A DNA stretch of 64,000 bases from Limnohabitans sp. (lineage in GTDB: Bacteria > Pseudomonadota > Gammaproteobacteria > Burkholderiales > Burkholderiaceae_C): contig JAOATL010000024.1 of assembly GCA_030158125.1 (NCBI GenBank), forward strand, positions 1 through 64,000. Reading direction: 5' to 3'. The notes below the pieces were generated by a model. It was not told the origin of the DNA. It made no database searches and saw nothing but the letters and a program-made list of their open reading frames with translations. Position numbers and translations under genes: made by a program. This document shows positions 9,383-18,903 of this stretch, one piece after another. The first letter of the stretch is position 1; every line of letters starts with the position of its first letter.

Positions 9383-9458
9383 TGGTGGCCTGGGACGGAA
9401 TCGAACCATCGACACGCGGATTTTCAATCCGCTGCTCTACCAACTGAGCTACCGGGCC
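9383..9458 (-). tRNA. tRNA-Phe (GAA)
   Basis: Minus strand GGCCCGGTAGCTCAGTTGGTAGAGCAGCGGATTGAAAATCCGCGTGTCGATGGTTCGATTCCGTCCCAGGCCACCA: cloverleaf, GAA anticodon, encoded CCA; TATAAT-like -10 upstream (9472-9477). Confidence 0.95.
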
Positions 9459-9549
9459 TCACAGAAGCGGGATTATAGCATCAGAAAAAGGGGCTTTTTA
9501 CGGGAAATTAGGGGGCATCGACAGAAGCCCTGGGTGATAAGGTCGAAAC

Positions 9550-10794
9550 GTGAACCTTTCTTCTGCCCACCCCGCCCCTGTCGACCTGATCGACTCCTCT
9601 TACGCCGCCCGCCGGCTCTTCATCACCTTGCTGCTCATGACGCTGGGAGGCAGCAGCATGTATGTGGTGTCGGTTGTCCTGCCAGAGGTGCAAAAAGAGT
9701 TTGGCATTTCGCGTGCCGATGCGTCTTTGCCCTACACCTTGATGATGCTGGGCTTTGGCGCTGGTGGTTTGGCCATGGGCAAGTTGGCGGACAAATGGGG
9801 GGTGCATGTGGCGCTTTGGATTGGCGCGGTGGGTGTTGGCAGTGGCTTTGTGTTGGCTGGTTTGTCGCCCAACATTTGGTGGTTTGCGCTGGCGCATGGG
9901 GTGTTGATGGGGGTGTTTGGCAGCTCGTCTACGTTTGCCCCTTTGTTGGCCGATACCTCGATGTGGTGGGACAAGCGGCGCGGCATTGCGGTGGCGGTGT
10001 GTGCCAGTGGCAATTATGTGGCGGGCAGCGTTTGGCCGGCCTTGGCGCAACACGGTGTTGAAACTTTGGGCTGGCGCGAAACGTATGTGTGGATTGGGGT
10101 GGTGTGTGGTTTGGGCATGTTGGTGTTGTCGTTTTTCATGCGACAGCGGCCGCCCATGATGGCCGCGTCTGCGCCGGGCAGTGTTCAGCAATTGGCTTCC
10201 GAAAAACCGTTTGGTTTGTCGATCAACACGGCGCATGCTTTGTTGTGTGTGGCGGGCGTAGCGTGTTGTGTGGCCATGGCCATGCCGCAGGTTCACATCG
10301 TGGCGTATTGCACAGACCTTGGATTTGGTGCGGCGCGTGGGTCTGAGATGCTGTCGCTCATGTTGGCGTGTGGCATTGTGAGCAGATTGGTGTCGGGCGC
10401 CATTTGCGATCGCATTGGCGGGCTGCGCACCTTGGTGCTGGGCTCGGTGTTGCAAGGTGTGGCCTTGCTGATGTTCTTGCCGTTCAATGGCATGGTGTCG
10501 CTGTACATCATCTCGGCCATGTTTGGGTTGTTTCAAGGCGGCATCGTGCCGTCGTACGCCATCATCGTGCGGGAATATTTTCCGGCGCAAAAGGTGGGGG
10601 TGTTGGTGGGCGCTGTCATCATGGCCACCATGATTGGCATGGCGCTGGGCGGGTGGATGTCGGGCAAGGTGTTTGACTTAACCGGTTCGTATCACGCGGC
10701 CTTCATCAATGGCGTGCTTTGGAATGCTTTGAACCTCAGCATTGCTGTGTTTTTGTTGTGGCGCAGCAGATTGCTGCGAGCTTCGACTAAATAA
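9550..10794 (+). CDS. MFS transporter
   Basis: 12-TM-like hydrophobic protein; GKLADKWGVHVALW and GRLVSGAICDRIGGLR-like MFS loops. Confidence 0.85.
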   Translation: MNLSSAHPAPVDLIDSSYAARRLFITLLLMTLGGSSMYVVSVVLPEVQKEFGISRADASLPYTLMMLGFGAGGLAMGKLADKWGVHVALWIGAVGVGSGFVLAGLSPNIWWFALAHGVLMGVFGSSSTFAPLLADTSMWWDKRRGIAVAVCASGNYVAGSVWPALAQHGVETLGWRETYVWIGVVCGLGMLVLSFFMRQRPPMMAASAPGSVQQLASEKPFGLSINTAHALLCVAGVACCVAMAMPQVHIVAYCTDLGFGAARGSEMLSLMLACGIVSRLVSGAICDRIGGLRTLVLGSVLQGVALLMFLPFNGMVSLYIISAMFGLFQGGIVPSYAIIVREYFPAQKVGVLVGAVIMATMIGMALGGWMSGKVFDLTGSYHAAFINGVLWNALNLSIAVFLLWRSRLLRASTK

Positions 10795-10852
10795 TTCAAA
10801 TCAGACATCTTTCATCGGCTTTCATTGCGTTGACTTAGCCTTGAAGCGGCGC

Positions 10853-10879
10853 TAAAGTATTACTTTAAATTTAAAGTAA
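10853..10879. promoter_or_regulatory. Palindromic operator/promoter of vapBC-like pair
   Basis: Perfect 20-bp palindrome TTACTTTAAATTTAAAGTAA (10860-10879) overlapping a second TAAAGTA-t-TACTTTA dyad; immediately upstream of the antitoxin gene. Confidence 0.65.
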
Positions 10880-10892
10880 GAAAAGAGCGACC

Positions 10893-11162
10893 ATGGCAAC
10901 GACCTTGACTGTTAAAGGGCAAGTCACCATTCCCAAGAAAATCAGAGATGCCCTAGATTTGCAACCTGGTTGCAAGCTCAATTTTGCTGTGAACGATGAC
11001 GGTGATGTTCTATTGCAAAAGTCAGGATCTGGCACAACAACCAGCAAGACCGCCGCAGCAAAAAGCAAACAGAAAAAAGATCGTTTTGAGCAAGTCCGTG
11101 GCAAAGCTGACATTCATTGGCGAACGCAAGATTTAATGAATCTCATGCGAGGTGAGCATTGA
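10893..11162 (+). CDS. vapB: AbrB/MazE/SpoVT-type antitoxin (VapB-like)
   Basis: [31 protein letters not shown] swapped-hairpin AbrB motif; ATGA overlap with PIN toxin. Confidence 0.85.
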   Translation: MATTLTVKGQVTIPKKIRDALDLQPGCKLNFAVNDDGDVLLQKSGSGTTTSKTAAAKSKQKKDRFEQVRGKADIHWRTQDLMNLMRGEH

Positions 11163-11569
11163 TGTTGGTCGATACCAATGTGCTGATCGATGTCCTCACC
11201 AACGAGCCACAATGGGTCGATTGGTCGCTTCATCAATTGAGAGTGCAATCCAAAATTCAGGTGTTGTGCATCAATCCTATTATTTACGCAGAGTTGTCAT
11301 CAGCTTTTAAAAAGATTGAAGATCTTGAAAATACCATTAAAACAATGGAGCTGAAAGTGACGCAAATACCCAGACCTGCTTTGTTCTTAGCAGCCAAAGC
11401 TTTCCATTTGTACCGACAGCGAGGTGGCGTCAAACACAACGTGTTGGCAGACTTTTTCATTGGCGCTCATGCCGCTGTCACTCAAGTTCCCATTCTCACG
11501 CGCGATACGCATCGCTACCAAACATATTTCCCAACAGTGCGGCTTGTCGCGCCCAATGCATTGCATTAA
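11159..11569 (+). CDS. vapC: PIN-domain toxin (VapC-like)
   Basis: [13 protein letters not shown]-terminal PIN acid motif, [30 protein letters not shown]-terminal motif. Confidence 0.88.
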   Translation: MMLVDTNVLIDVLTNEPQWVDWSLHQLRVQSKIQVLCINPIIYAELSSAFKKIEDLENTIKTMELKVTQIPRPALFLAAKAFHLYRQRGGVKHNVLADFFIGAHAAVTQVPILTRDTHRYQTYFPTVRLVAPNALH

Positions 11570-11573
11570 AAAA

Positions 11574-11601
11574 AAGGCGTAACTCCTTAGAGTTACGCCT
11601 T
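11574..11601. terminator. Bidirectional intrinsic terminator between convergent vapC and carbonic anhydrase genes
   Basis: AAGGCGTAACTC-CTTA-GAGTTACGCCTT, perfect 12-bp stem flanked by an A tract. Confidence 0.85.
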
Positions 11602-11621
11602 AATGGCACTCTCAAACGAAA

Positions 11622-12929
11622 TCAGTTGGTGTAAATGGGGCGGCCGTTGGCGGGCTGAATCGGGCGCGCATTCATTTTGAAGGGGAAGTCGCTCACTTGC
11701 TCTTTGGCAATGTTCACTTGCGATTTCAAAATAAAGAACTTCACTTTTTCTGTGCACGGCGGTGTGGTGAGCGAGCCGTCGTAGTGGAAGAAATCCATTT
11801 CGCGGGGCAGCAAGTTGGTGGGGTTGAACATCACGCCATCGGGTACCACTTCTGGGCCTTCTTTTTTGGGCGCATGTGACCACAAGGTTTTGATGCCTGG
11901 GTTTTCATTGCCTTCGCGCAGCATCACGCCCAACACGGCCAATTCGCCTTCTGCATTTTTGTGCACAAAGTGAACCACCATGGCCGAAGGTTTGCCATCG
12001 ATGTGTTCTTCGCTGGGGCGATGGAAGTGAAACTGCAACAAGTCATAAGGCTTGCCGTCGATGCGAATTTTGGAGCCAGGCACAACGTTCACTTGAATGG
12101 TGTGGCCGTTGTTCACAATTTTGAGCTGGCCTTGTTTGTAATCTGGCGCCACGCTGTAGCGTACTTTTTCAAACGGCCCTTTGATGTTCAAAGGTGCCTG
12201 TGATTTGCCTCTGCCGCAGGTGGGGAATTCTTTGCCCCAGTTCTCTGGGCCCATCACGCCTTCGTAATCCCAATGCACTGCGTGCACATCGGCTGGGCCG
12301 TGAGCATCTTTCTTGGCACCTTTTTTATCGTCTTTGCCGTGGGCGTCTTTGGCCGCTGGTGCACCGTGGGCATCTTTGGCGGCCGGGGCATCATGGGCGT
12401 CGTGTTTGCCAGCTGGCTTGCCGGCGGGTGCATCGGGCAAGCACTCCGACATCACTTTGACTTTTTCGCCAGCTGCGGCCAAGGCGTTTTGTGCGGCGCA
12501 AATGACGGTTTTCTGGCCCTTCCAGTCGGTCATCTCCAAAGCTTTTTGGAAGGCGGCCACCGTGGCAGGATCTTTGGTGCCGTTGGTCAGCAGGCGCACG
12601 CCGGCCAAGCCCAATTGACGCTCGGTCGAGAGGCCTTTTTTCTCCTTGGCGTACAGCGTTTCCAGGTCTTTGAGCACGGTGCCGGTAGAGAACGCGGCTT
12701 TGACCGCTTCCAACTCTTGCGCCTTGGTCATCAAGGGCGGCAGCAGTTCTTGGCTGGCCGCCAACTCTTCCTCTGTGACTTCTACTTTTTTGTCTGCCTC
12801 TTCGACCTTTTGCGTCAGCTCAGCCACTTGCTCTGTGACAGCAGCGTTGGACTTCTTTTGCGTCCAGCCAAAGTAGCCCGCACCCGCAGTCGAGAGGGTG
12901 AGCAAGATGATGGCAATGATTTTGAACAT
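11622..12929 (-). CDS. Alpha-type carbonic anhydrase with N-terminal TM/coiled-coil and His-rich linker
   Basis: NNGHTIQVN, LLQFHFHRPSEEHIDGK, VHFVH, GSLTTPPCTEKV alpha-CA motifs; N-terminal ~200-aa extension. Confidence 0.88.
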   Translation of the reverse strand: MFKIIAIILLTLSTAGAGYFGWTQKKSNAAVTEQVAELTQKVEEADKKVEVTEEELAASQELLPPLMTKAQELEAVKAAFSTGTVLKDLETLYAKEKKGLSTERQLGLAGVRLLTNGTKDPATVAAFQKALEMTDWKGQKTVICAAQNALAAAGEKVKVMSECLPDAPAGKPAGKHDAHDAPAAKDAHGAPAAKDAHGKDDKKGAKKDAHGPADVHAVHWDYEGVMGPENWGKEFPTCGRGKSQAPLNIKGPFEKVRYSVAPDYKQGQLKIVNNGHTIQVNVVPGSKIRIDGKPYDLLQFHFHRPSEEHIDGKPSAMVVHFVHKNAEGELAVLGVMLREGNENPGIKTLWSHAPKKEGPEVVPDGVMFNPTNLLPREMDFFHYDGSLTTPPCTEKVKFFILKSQVNIAKEQVSDFPFKMNARPIQPANGRPIYTN

Positions 12930-12993
12930 GTTCTTTTCCAGAATTTAATTTCCGTGCTTAGGCAGATTCGACAGCACGCATGAAAACTTGAAT

Positions 12994-13821
12994 TTAGCGG
13001 TCGGCCCTGAAGCTGATGCCTCGGCCGTCGGTGGTCACGCCTGCAATGTAAAGGCGTTGTGTTTTACCCGCCACCGGGCTGCTGGTCACAAAGGCGGCGC
13101 CGTTCAGGGTTTGGTTTTTGAGAGAGCACTGCGTGGCATTGGGCACGGTCAGGGTGAAGGTGAACAAGTTGGTGCCATCGAAGTTGGGCAGCAAGGCGCC
13201 TTGCGTCAGCAAGCAGTCTTGTTGAAATGCCAAGGAAGTGGTGATGTCGCCTTGGCCTGAAATGTTCAAGCTGAAGTTGTCGACAAAGCCCACACCATAC
13301 GACCAACGGCCTTGCCATGCGCCTTGCACGTTGCCCAGGTTGGCGGGGGTGTTGTATTTGTAAGTGCTCGGTGGGCTGGCCGCTACCGTGATGTCTTTGC
13401 CTTGTTCCAGTCCTGTGGCCGGAAAATTCAAGCTGGCGCGCACCACGCCGTTGCCCAAGTTGCTGATGGTGCCTGTGCCGGTTCGGGTGGCGGCTGAAAT
13501 GTTGGGGTACACAAACACGCGCGACAAGGTGGCGCTGTTGGTGCCGCTGATCAAGCCCGAGCCACTGAAAAGGTCGGGGTCGGTGGCGTTGTAGTGCATG
13601 CCATAAAAATTGGTCACGGCGCCAGAGCCCTGCGTGGTGGGCAGCAACATGGCCACCCAGTCTTTGCCATTGAGGCTGGCCACATAGGCGCCCGGTGCAA
13701 TCAGAGGCGAGGTGCTGGGCGCCACAGGGGTGTCAACGGCTGCAGCATCGCTGCCACCACCGCCGCATGCGGTGAGCAGCACACTCGAGGAGAGAAGCAG
13801 CAAGAGAAGGTGTTTGAACAT
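12994..13821 (-). CDS. Putative lipoprotein
   Basis: MFKHLLLLLLSSSVLLTACGGGGS signal with lipobox LTAC; start corrected from 13878. Confidence 0.65.
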   Translation of the reverse strand: MFKHLLLLLLSSSVLLTACGGGGSDAAAVDTPVAPSTSPLIAPGAYVASLNGKDWVAMLLPTTQGSGAVTNFYGMHYNATDPDLFSGSGLISGTNSATLSRVFVYPNISAATRTGTGTISNLGNGVVRASLNFPATGLEQGKDITVAASPPSTYKYNTPANLGNVQGAWQGRWSYGVGFVDNFSLNISGQGDITTSLAFQQDCLLTQGALLPNFDGTNLFTFTLTVPNATQCSLKNQTLNGAAFVTSSPVAGKTQRLYIAGVTTDGRGISFRADR

Positions 13822-13867
13822 GGGGAGACTCTTTTCAAGAAGGGTGCGCTGATCTATAGTAGGGCGC

Positions 13868-14293
13868 ATGACTGTCATTCACACCACCCTTCAAACTTTG
13901 AAACACAGCGTGGCGCTTGCTGCCACCGCCATGGCCTTGCTGGCGCCGCATGCTGCGCACGCAGAATGGCAAAAAGTGACGTCCACCGATTCGGGCATCA
14001 TCTACGTCGACGACGGCACCATCAAGCGCACAGGCGCCGTGCGTTCGTTTTGGAGCCTGTTCGATTACAGAGCCCCTCAAAAGGCGCAACGCGGTGCGTT
14101 CTATGTGTCCACCCGCACGCACATGGAAATGGACTGCCGCAAAGAGATGGTGCACATTTTGCAATTCTCCATGCACAGTGGCCCCATGCTTACCGGCGAA
14201 ATTGTCGACTCGCAAGGTGTGATGCGTGAATGGCAAACCATTCCACCCGACACGCCCTTGGTCAATTTGTTTCGCTTTGTTTGCGGCAAATAA
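13868..14293 (+). CDS. Exported protein, surface-adhesin-E-like
   Basis: Signal peptide; AEWQKVTSTDSGIIYVDDGTIKRTGAVRSFWSLFDYRAPQ resembles the surface-adhesin E family. Confidence 0.6.
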   Translation: MTVIHTTLQTLKHSVALAATAMALLAPHAAHAEWQKVTSTDSGIIYVDDGTIKRTGAVRSFWSLFDYRAPQKAQRGAFYVSTRTHMEMDCRKEMVHILQFSMHSGPMLTGEIVDSQGVMREWQTIPPDTPLVNLFRFVCGK

Positions 14294-14307
14294 CATCTGA
14301 TACAAGT

Positions 14308-15027
14308 TCATGGCCGCACCCAAGCGGCTTGTAGCCAATGTCGGTAGCGTGGCGAAAAGTTCCACGCAAAATCTTGCACCTGAACGCCGGCCGGAAACAC
14401 GCTGTGCGTTAAATGGTCTAGCCACGGGCTTTGCGCATGCAATTGCGTCAGCCAATGTTGGTCGTGCCAATCGGGGTGACGCACTGGCAGCGGGCTGCCG
14501 TGCAACACGGCTTCTGTCAGCGGGCCCGACATGCGGTCGTGCACACTGCCCCACTCACGGCCTTTGAGTTGCACTTTGAGTTGCTGCAGTTTTTTCTCAA
14601 CCAGTTGCCAATCGTTGGCCAGGTGTTGAAAGCGCACTTGTCCCAACACGTTGTCAAAAAACACACAGGCCTTGGGAAAAGTAGACAACAAGCCCGGCAA
14701 GTTTTGCATGGCATCTTGGGTGTGGCAATGCAGTTCAGTGCCTGCGGCTTTGAGTGCCGCGCCATGGCGCCACTTAAACAGCATGCCGGCCAAAGGATCG
14801 ATGTCAAAGGTGTCGACGCGCGCAAATTGGCCAAGCCATGTGCTGGACATCATCCAGCCGGCGCTGGCGCCAATCAACAACAAGCTGGGTTGACCTTCTA
14901 CATTGTCTGGCTTGAAGGCTTGCGCCTGCTGCATCAACCATTGTTCAATGGCGCGTGACGTGGGTGCCCAGCGCGCTTGCGAGCGCCATGCCGTCCAATG
15001 CCAAGTGATGCCGCCGGTGAGGTTCAT
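14308..15027 (-). CDS. Putative SAM-dependent (Rossmann) methyltransferase-like protein
   Basis: SLLLIGASAGWMMSSTWLGQFARVDTFDIDPLAG resembles motif I and post-I; ATGA overlap with fliJ. Confidence 0.5.
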   Translation of the reverse strand: MNLTGGITWHWTAWRSQARWAPTSRAIEQWLMQQAQAFKPDNVEGQPSLLLIGASAGWMMSSTWLGQFARVDTFDIDPLAGMLFKWRHGAALKAAGTELHCHTQDAMQNLPGLLSTFPKACVFFDNVLGQVRFQHLANDWQLVEKKLQQLKVQLKGREWGSVHDRMSGPLTEAVLHGSPLPVRHPDWHDQHWLTQLHAQSPWLDHLTHSVFPAGVQVQDFAWNFSPRYRHWLQAAWVRP

Positions 15028-15482
15028 GTTTGAGGTTTGAGGTTGAATTGCATCACGCCCAAAGCGTCCATGCGGCGCTGGTCTTTTTTGTTTTCTTCGC
15101 GCTGCACAGCCAATGCGTTCTGATCGGCCAAGGTTTGCATTTTGATGCGTTCTCGCTCGGCCACCATCAAGCGCTCTTTGATGCCCACAATGGCATTGTC
15201 GGTGTATTGAATGTCGGTTTTCACGCGCGCCATGAGGTTGAGCAATTGCGACATGAATTGGCGCTGGTTCATGGCCTCGCGCATGCCCAGGCTTTGCGCA
15301 TCGGCGCGGTTCAAGCCTTCGCGGTATTCGTCGTACATTTTTTGTACGCGCTGCTCGCTGGTGCGCAGGCTGTCTAGGCGCACGCGCGCCTGCACCAATT
15401 CATTTTGAATGAGCGCAATTTTGTCTTCGGCCTTTTGCGTCAAGACAGTCCAGCAGGGGCGGGCAACCACGGTGTCGTTCAT
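15024..15482 (-). CDS. fliJ: Flagellar export protein FliJ
   Basis: Short coiled-coil protein directly downstream of fliI. Confidence 0.85.
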   Translation of the reverse strand: MNDTVVARPCWTVLTQKAEDKIALIQNELVQARVRLDSLRTSEQRVQKMYDEYREGLNRADAQSLGMREAMNQRQFMSQLLNLMARVKTDIQYTDNAIVGIKERLMVAERERIKMQTLADQNALAVQREENKKDQRRMDALGVMQFNLKPQT

Positions 15483-16816
15483 GCGGGCACCGCCATCATG
15501 TTGCGAATGTCTTGTCGGGTGCTGGCCTCGTCTTTGCCTTCGTGCATGTCTTGGCGCAGGTACTGCTCCATCGATTCACGCAAGCGAATGGCTTCGTCCA
15601 AGGTGGGGTTGCTGCCCATCTCGTAGGCGCCCACTTGAATCAGGTCCATGTTTTGTTGGTACAAAGACCACAGGCGCCTGAATTTGTTGGCCATTTTCAA
15701 ATCGTCGGGCGAGAGCAAACTTTGCATCACGCGAGAAATAGAGCCGTTCAAATCGATGGCCGGGTAATGCGCGGCATCGGCCAGTTTGCGCGACAACATC
15801 ACTTGGCCATCTAAGGAGGCGCGGGCAATGTCCACAATCGGGTCGTTGGCGTCGTCGCCTTCGGCCAGCACGGTGTAAATGGCCGTGATAGAGCCATGAC
15901 CATGACGGCCTACGCCGGCGCGCTCAATCAAATTGGGCAACAAGGCAAACACCGATGGGGGATAGCCTTTGGCCGTGGGCGGTTCGCCAATGGCCAAGCC
16001 AATTTCGCGTTGCGCATGGGCCACGCGCGTGAGGCTGTCGACCAGCATCAACACATTGAGGCCTTGGTCTCTAAAGTATTCCGCAATGACGTGGGTCATG
16101 TGCGCGGCTTTTAAACGCAGCACAGGCGACACATTGGCGGGGGCTGCCACCACCACCGATTTGGCCAAACCTTCTTCACCCAAAGATTCTTGAATGAAGG
16201 CTTGCACTTCGCGGCCACGTTCGCCCACCAAACCGATCACCACCACATCGGCTTTGGTGAAGCGGGTCATCATGCCCAAGAGCACACTCTTGCCTACGCC
16301 AGAGCCAGCCACCAAGCCCACGCGTTGTCCGCGGCCCAGTGTCAACAAGCCGTTGATGGCTTTCACACCCACATCGAGCACGCTGTCGATGGGGCCGCGC
16401 TCCATCGGGTTGATGGGCAAGCCCAGCAAACTCAAACGTGCTTTGCAAGCAGGCTTGGGTTTGCCGTCTAAAGGTTCACCGCGGCCATCGATCACGCGGC
16501 CTAGCAGCTCGGGGCCTAAGCACGCCGTGCCAAGGTCGTAGGCCATGCGCACGGAGGCACCGGGGCCAATGCCCACAGGCTCTGTGAGGGGCATGAGGTA
16601 CAAAGTTTTGTCGTTGAAGCCCACCACTTCGGCTTCAATCTTGTGGCCATCTTGGCCAATCACTTCGCAGCTAGAACCCACGGGCGCCATGATGCCGCGC
16701 GCTTCCATTCGCAGACCCACCAAGCGCACCAAGGTGCCGCAGCGCTCGGGACTCGAGGCGCGGGCCACGGACATCGAGCGGGCTACTTCGGCTGCAAAGT
16801 TAGTCATGTGATTCAC
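15479..16816 (-). CDS. fliI: Flagellar export ATPase FliI
   Basis: GSGVGKSVLLGMM Walker A, VALVGERGREV-like region, T3SS ATPase signature. Confidence 0.97.
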   Translation of the reverse strand: MNHMTNFAAEVARSMSVARASSPERCGTLVRLVGLRMEARGIMAPVGSSCEVIGQDGHKIEAEVVGFNDKTLYLMPLTEPVGIGPGASVRMAYDLGTACLGPELLGRVIDGRGEPLDGKPKPACKARLSLLGLPINPMERGPIDSVLDVGVKAINGLLTLGRGQRVGLVAGSGVGKSVLLGMMTRFTKADVVVIGLVGERGREVQAFIQESLGEEGLAKSVVVAAPANVSPVLRLKAAHMTHVIAEYFRDQGLNVLMLVDSLTRVAHAQREIGLAIGEPPTAKGYPPSVFALLPNLIERAGVGRHGHGSITAIYTVLAEGDDANDPIVDIARASLDGQVMLSRKLADAAHYPAIDLNGSISRVMQSLLSPDDLKMANKFRRLWSLYQQNMDLIQVGAYEMGSNPTLDEAIRLRESMEQYLRQDMHEGKDEASTRQDIRNMMAVPA

Positions 16817-17846
16817 CTTCCGCAGCGTTGTCTGACGCGGGCTTGTCGTCTGTCAAATCTAAATCGGGTAAATCCAATGAAGACAAATTCAAGGGTTCAG
16901 TACTGGCTTCACGTGGTAACGCATCTTCTACGGTTTCAGCCTTGCCGCGGCGTGCAGACAAACGCTCAGGTTGGAATGCGGTTTGCGCTTGCCAGGCTTT
17001 GGGGTTTTCCAACAATGCGTGTGCCAAGGTTTCAAGGCGGTGTTCAATCAGGTCGCTGACCACCGCATCGTCGGCGCGCACGCGCACACTGCCGGGTAGC
17101 AAGTGTGTGTCGGCCACCATGCGCCACACAGGCGCTGATTCACCGGGCACCGCTTTGTGGTTTTGCAACAAGGCCATGTCATTGGGGTTGAGTTCTACCA
17201 CCACACTGGACGCGGTTTGCACGTCAAGCGTTTCGATGCATCGGTCGATCAGGTTTTGAATGCCACCTGAAGAAATGCTCAGTTCGGTCAAGGCGAGTTG
17301 CTCTGCCAAATGCAAAGCCAATCGCTTGAGAGGTTCGTTCCATGCGGCAGGATTTTCTTGCAAGGCCACCACACCTTGTTCAATGTTGACCAAGAGTTGG
17401 TTGGCTTTGTCGGCCAGCGCTGTGAGGGACTGCGCTTCGTTTTGCTCAGCCGCTGCTTGCTCTGAGGCGAGTTGCATCTTTTGGCCATCCACCAAGCCGC
17501 GTTCATAGGCTTCTTGTTTGATTTTTTCGATGGCTTCTGCATCCAAGCCAGACACAGCGGGTGCCTCAGTTGCGGCGGCCGTAGAAGCTTCCGCAGGGTC
17601 TTTTGCATTGATGTCTGCTACGCCACTTTCATCAGCCAAGGCCTCTTCAGCCATTTGGTTGGCGGCTTGTTGTTCTTCGACAGTCCAAAGTGCAAAGGTG
17701 TTGCTCTTTTTGCGCAAGTAATTTTCTTGCACAAAGCCTGCGTTTTGCAACTCAATGGGCTTGAGCGGTTGCAAGGGCTGCCACTTGGGCGCGGCCCGGC
17801 CTGCGCCGCTGTTGGCTGCTTTGCCCGGGGGGAGGGGGTTATACAA
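16800..17846 (-). CDS. fliH: Flagellar assembly protein FliH
   Basis: Position between fliG and fliI; FliH-like C-terminal domain. Confidence 0.88.
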   Translation of the reverse strand: MYNPLPPGKAANSGAGRAAPKWQPLQPLKPIELQNAGFVQENYLRKKSNTFALWTVEEQQAANQMAEEALADESGVADINAKDPAEASTAAATEAPAVSGLDAEAIEKIKQEAYERGLVDGQKMQLASEQAAAEQNEAQSLTALADKANQLLVNIEQGVVALQENPAAWNEPLKRLALHLAEQLALTELSISSGGIQNLIDRCIETLDVQTASSVVVELNPNDMALLQNHKAVPGESAPVWRMVADTHLLPGSVRVRADDAVVSDLIEHRLETLAHALLENPKAWQAQTAFQPERLSARRGKAETVEDALPREASTEPLNLSSLDLPDLDLTDDKPASDNAAEGESHD

Positions 17847-18894
17847 AGTCGCCTCCGCCTAAGACCAACTCACCCGAGTCAGATAGCTTGCGGGCAGAAC
17901 GCATGATTTGTTTTTGTGCCTCTTCCACATCGGACAAGCGCATGAGGCCTTTGGCATCCATCTCGTCTTTGAACATGCCGCGGGCACGTTCAGACATGTT
18001 GTCGAAGAAGCGTGCTTTGACGTCTTCGCTGGCGCCCTTCATGGCAATCATCAACTGGTTGTTGTCAACTGCACGCATGAGCACCTGAATGCCTTTGTTG
18101 TCCACCGCGCTGAGGTTTTCGAAAGTGAACATGTTGTCTTGAATGCGCATCATCAAATCGGCATCGATTTTTTCTAGGCCCTTCATGATGGACGCTTCCA
18201 GCGCGGTCTTCGTAGAGTTCATGATCTGCGCCGCCGCTTTGATGCCGCCGAAGCTGGAAGACTTGGAGCTGGTGTTGGTAGAGAACTGCAACTTCATGAT
18301 CGACTCAAGCTCTTGCATGGCCGAAGGTTGAACGGTTTCCAAACTGGCCACACGTTGAATAATTTCTGCGCGCGTGTCGTCTGGCAAGAAGTTCAACACA
18401 TCGGCGGCCACTTGGTGGTCGAGCACCGACAAAATAATGGCCGTCACCTGGGGGTGTTCGGTTTTGATCATGTCGGCAATAGAGCGGGCATCCATCCACT
18501 GCAAAATTTCCAAACCCTTGGTGCTTTGGCCCGGCAAGATGCGGCCCAACACAGAAGCGGCTTTGTCGTCGCCCAGGGCGCGTTTGAAAACTTTTTCCAC
18601 ATAGTCGGTGGTGCCCAAGCCCAAGCTCGATTGTTTCTTGATGGTGGACACAAAGTCGTCCAAGATTTCGTTCACGGCTTCTTGCGACACATCAGACACG
18701 GCCACCATGGCGCCGCCCAATGCTTGCACTTCACCTGGATTCAAAAACTTGATGATCTCGGACGCTTGCTGTTCACCCAGCAACAACATCAAGACGGCGG
18801 CGCGTTGTGCGCCACTGATGTTGGACATCTCGGCGCGCAGTTTTTCTGCGGCTTCGGCTTCTGCAGCCGAGAGTTGAACTTCTTTTTCTGCCAT
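17839..18894 (-). CDS. fliG: Flagellar motor switch protein FliG
   Basis: AAVLMLLLGEQQASEIIKFL..., FTFENLSAVDNKGIQVLMR FliG motifs. Confidence 0.97.
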   Translation of the reverse strand: MAEKEVQLSAAEAEAAEKLRAEMSNISGAQRAAVLMLLLGEQQASEIIKFLNPGEVQALGGAMVAVSDVSQEAVNEILDDFVSTIKKQSSLGLGTTDYVEKVFKRALGDDKAASVLGRILPGQSTKGLEILQWMDARSIADMIKTEHPQVTAIILSVLDHQVAADVLNFLPDDTRAEIIQRVASLETVQPSAMQELESIMKLQFSTNTSSKSSSFGGIKAAAQIMNSTKTALEASIMKGLEKIDADLMMRIQDNMFTFENLSAVDNKGIQVLMRAVDNNQLMIAMKGASEDVKARFFDNMSERARGMFKDEMDAKGLMRLSDVEEAQKQIMRSARKLSDSGELVLGGGDFV

Positions 18895-18903
18895 GGTAAT
18901 TCC

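Noticed and set aside
9508-10590. 360-aa minus-strand ORF antisense to the MFS transporter
   Set aside because: Low-complexity His/Arg/Gln-rich translation typical of antisense frames; the plus-strand MFS protein is clearly real.
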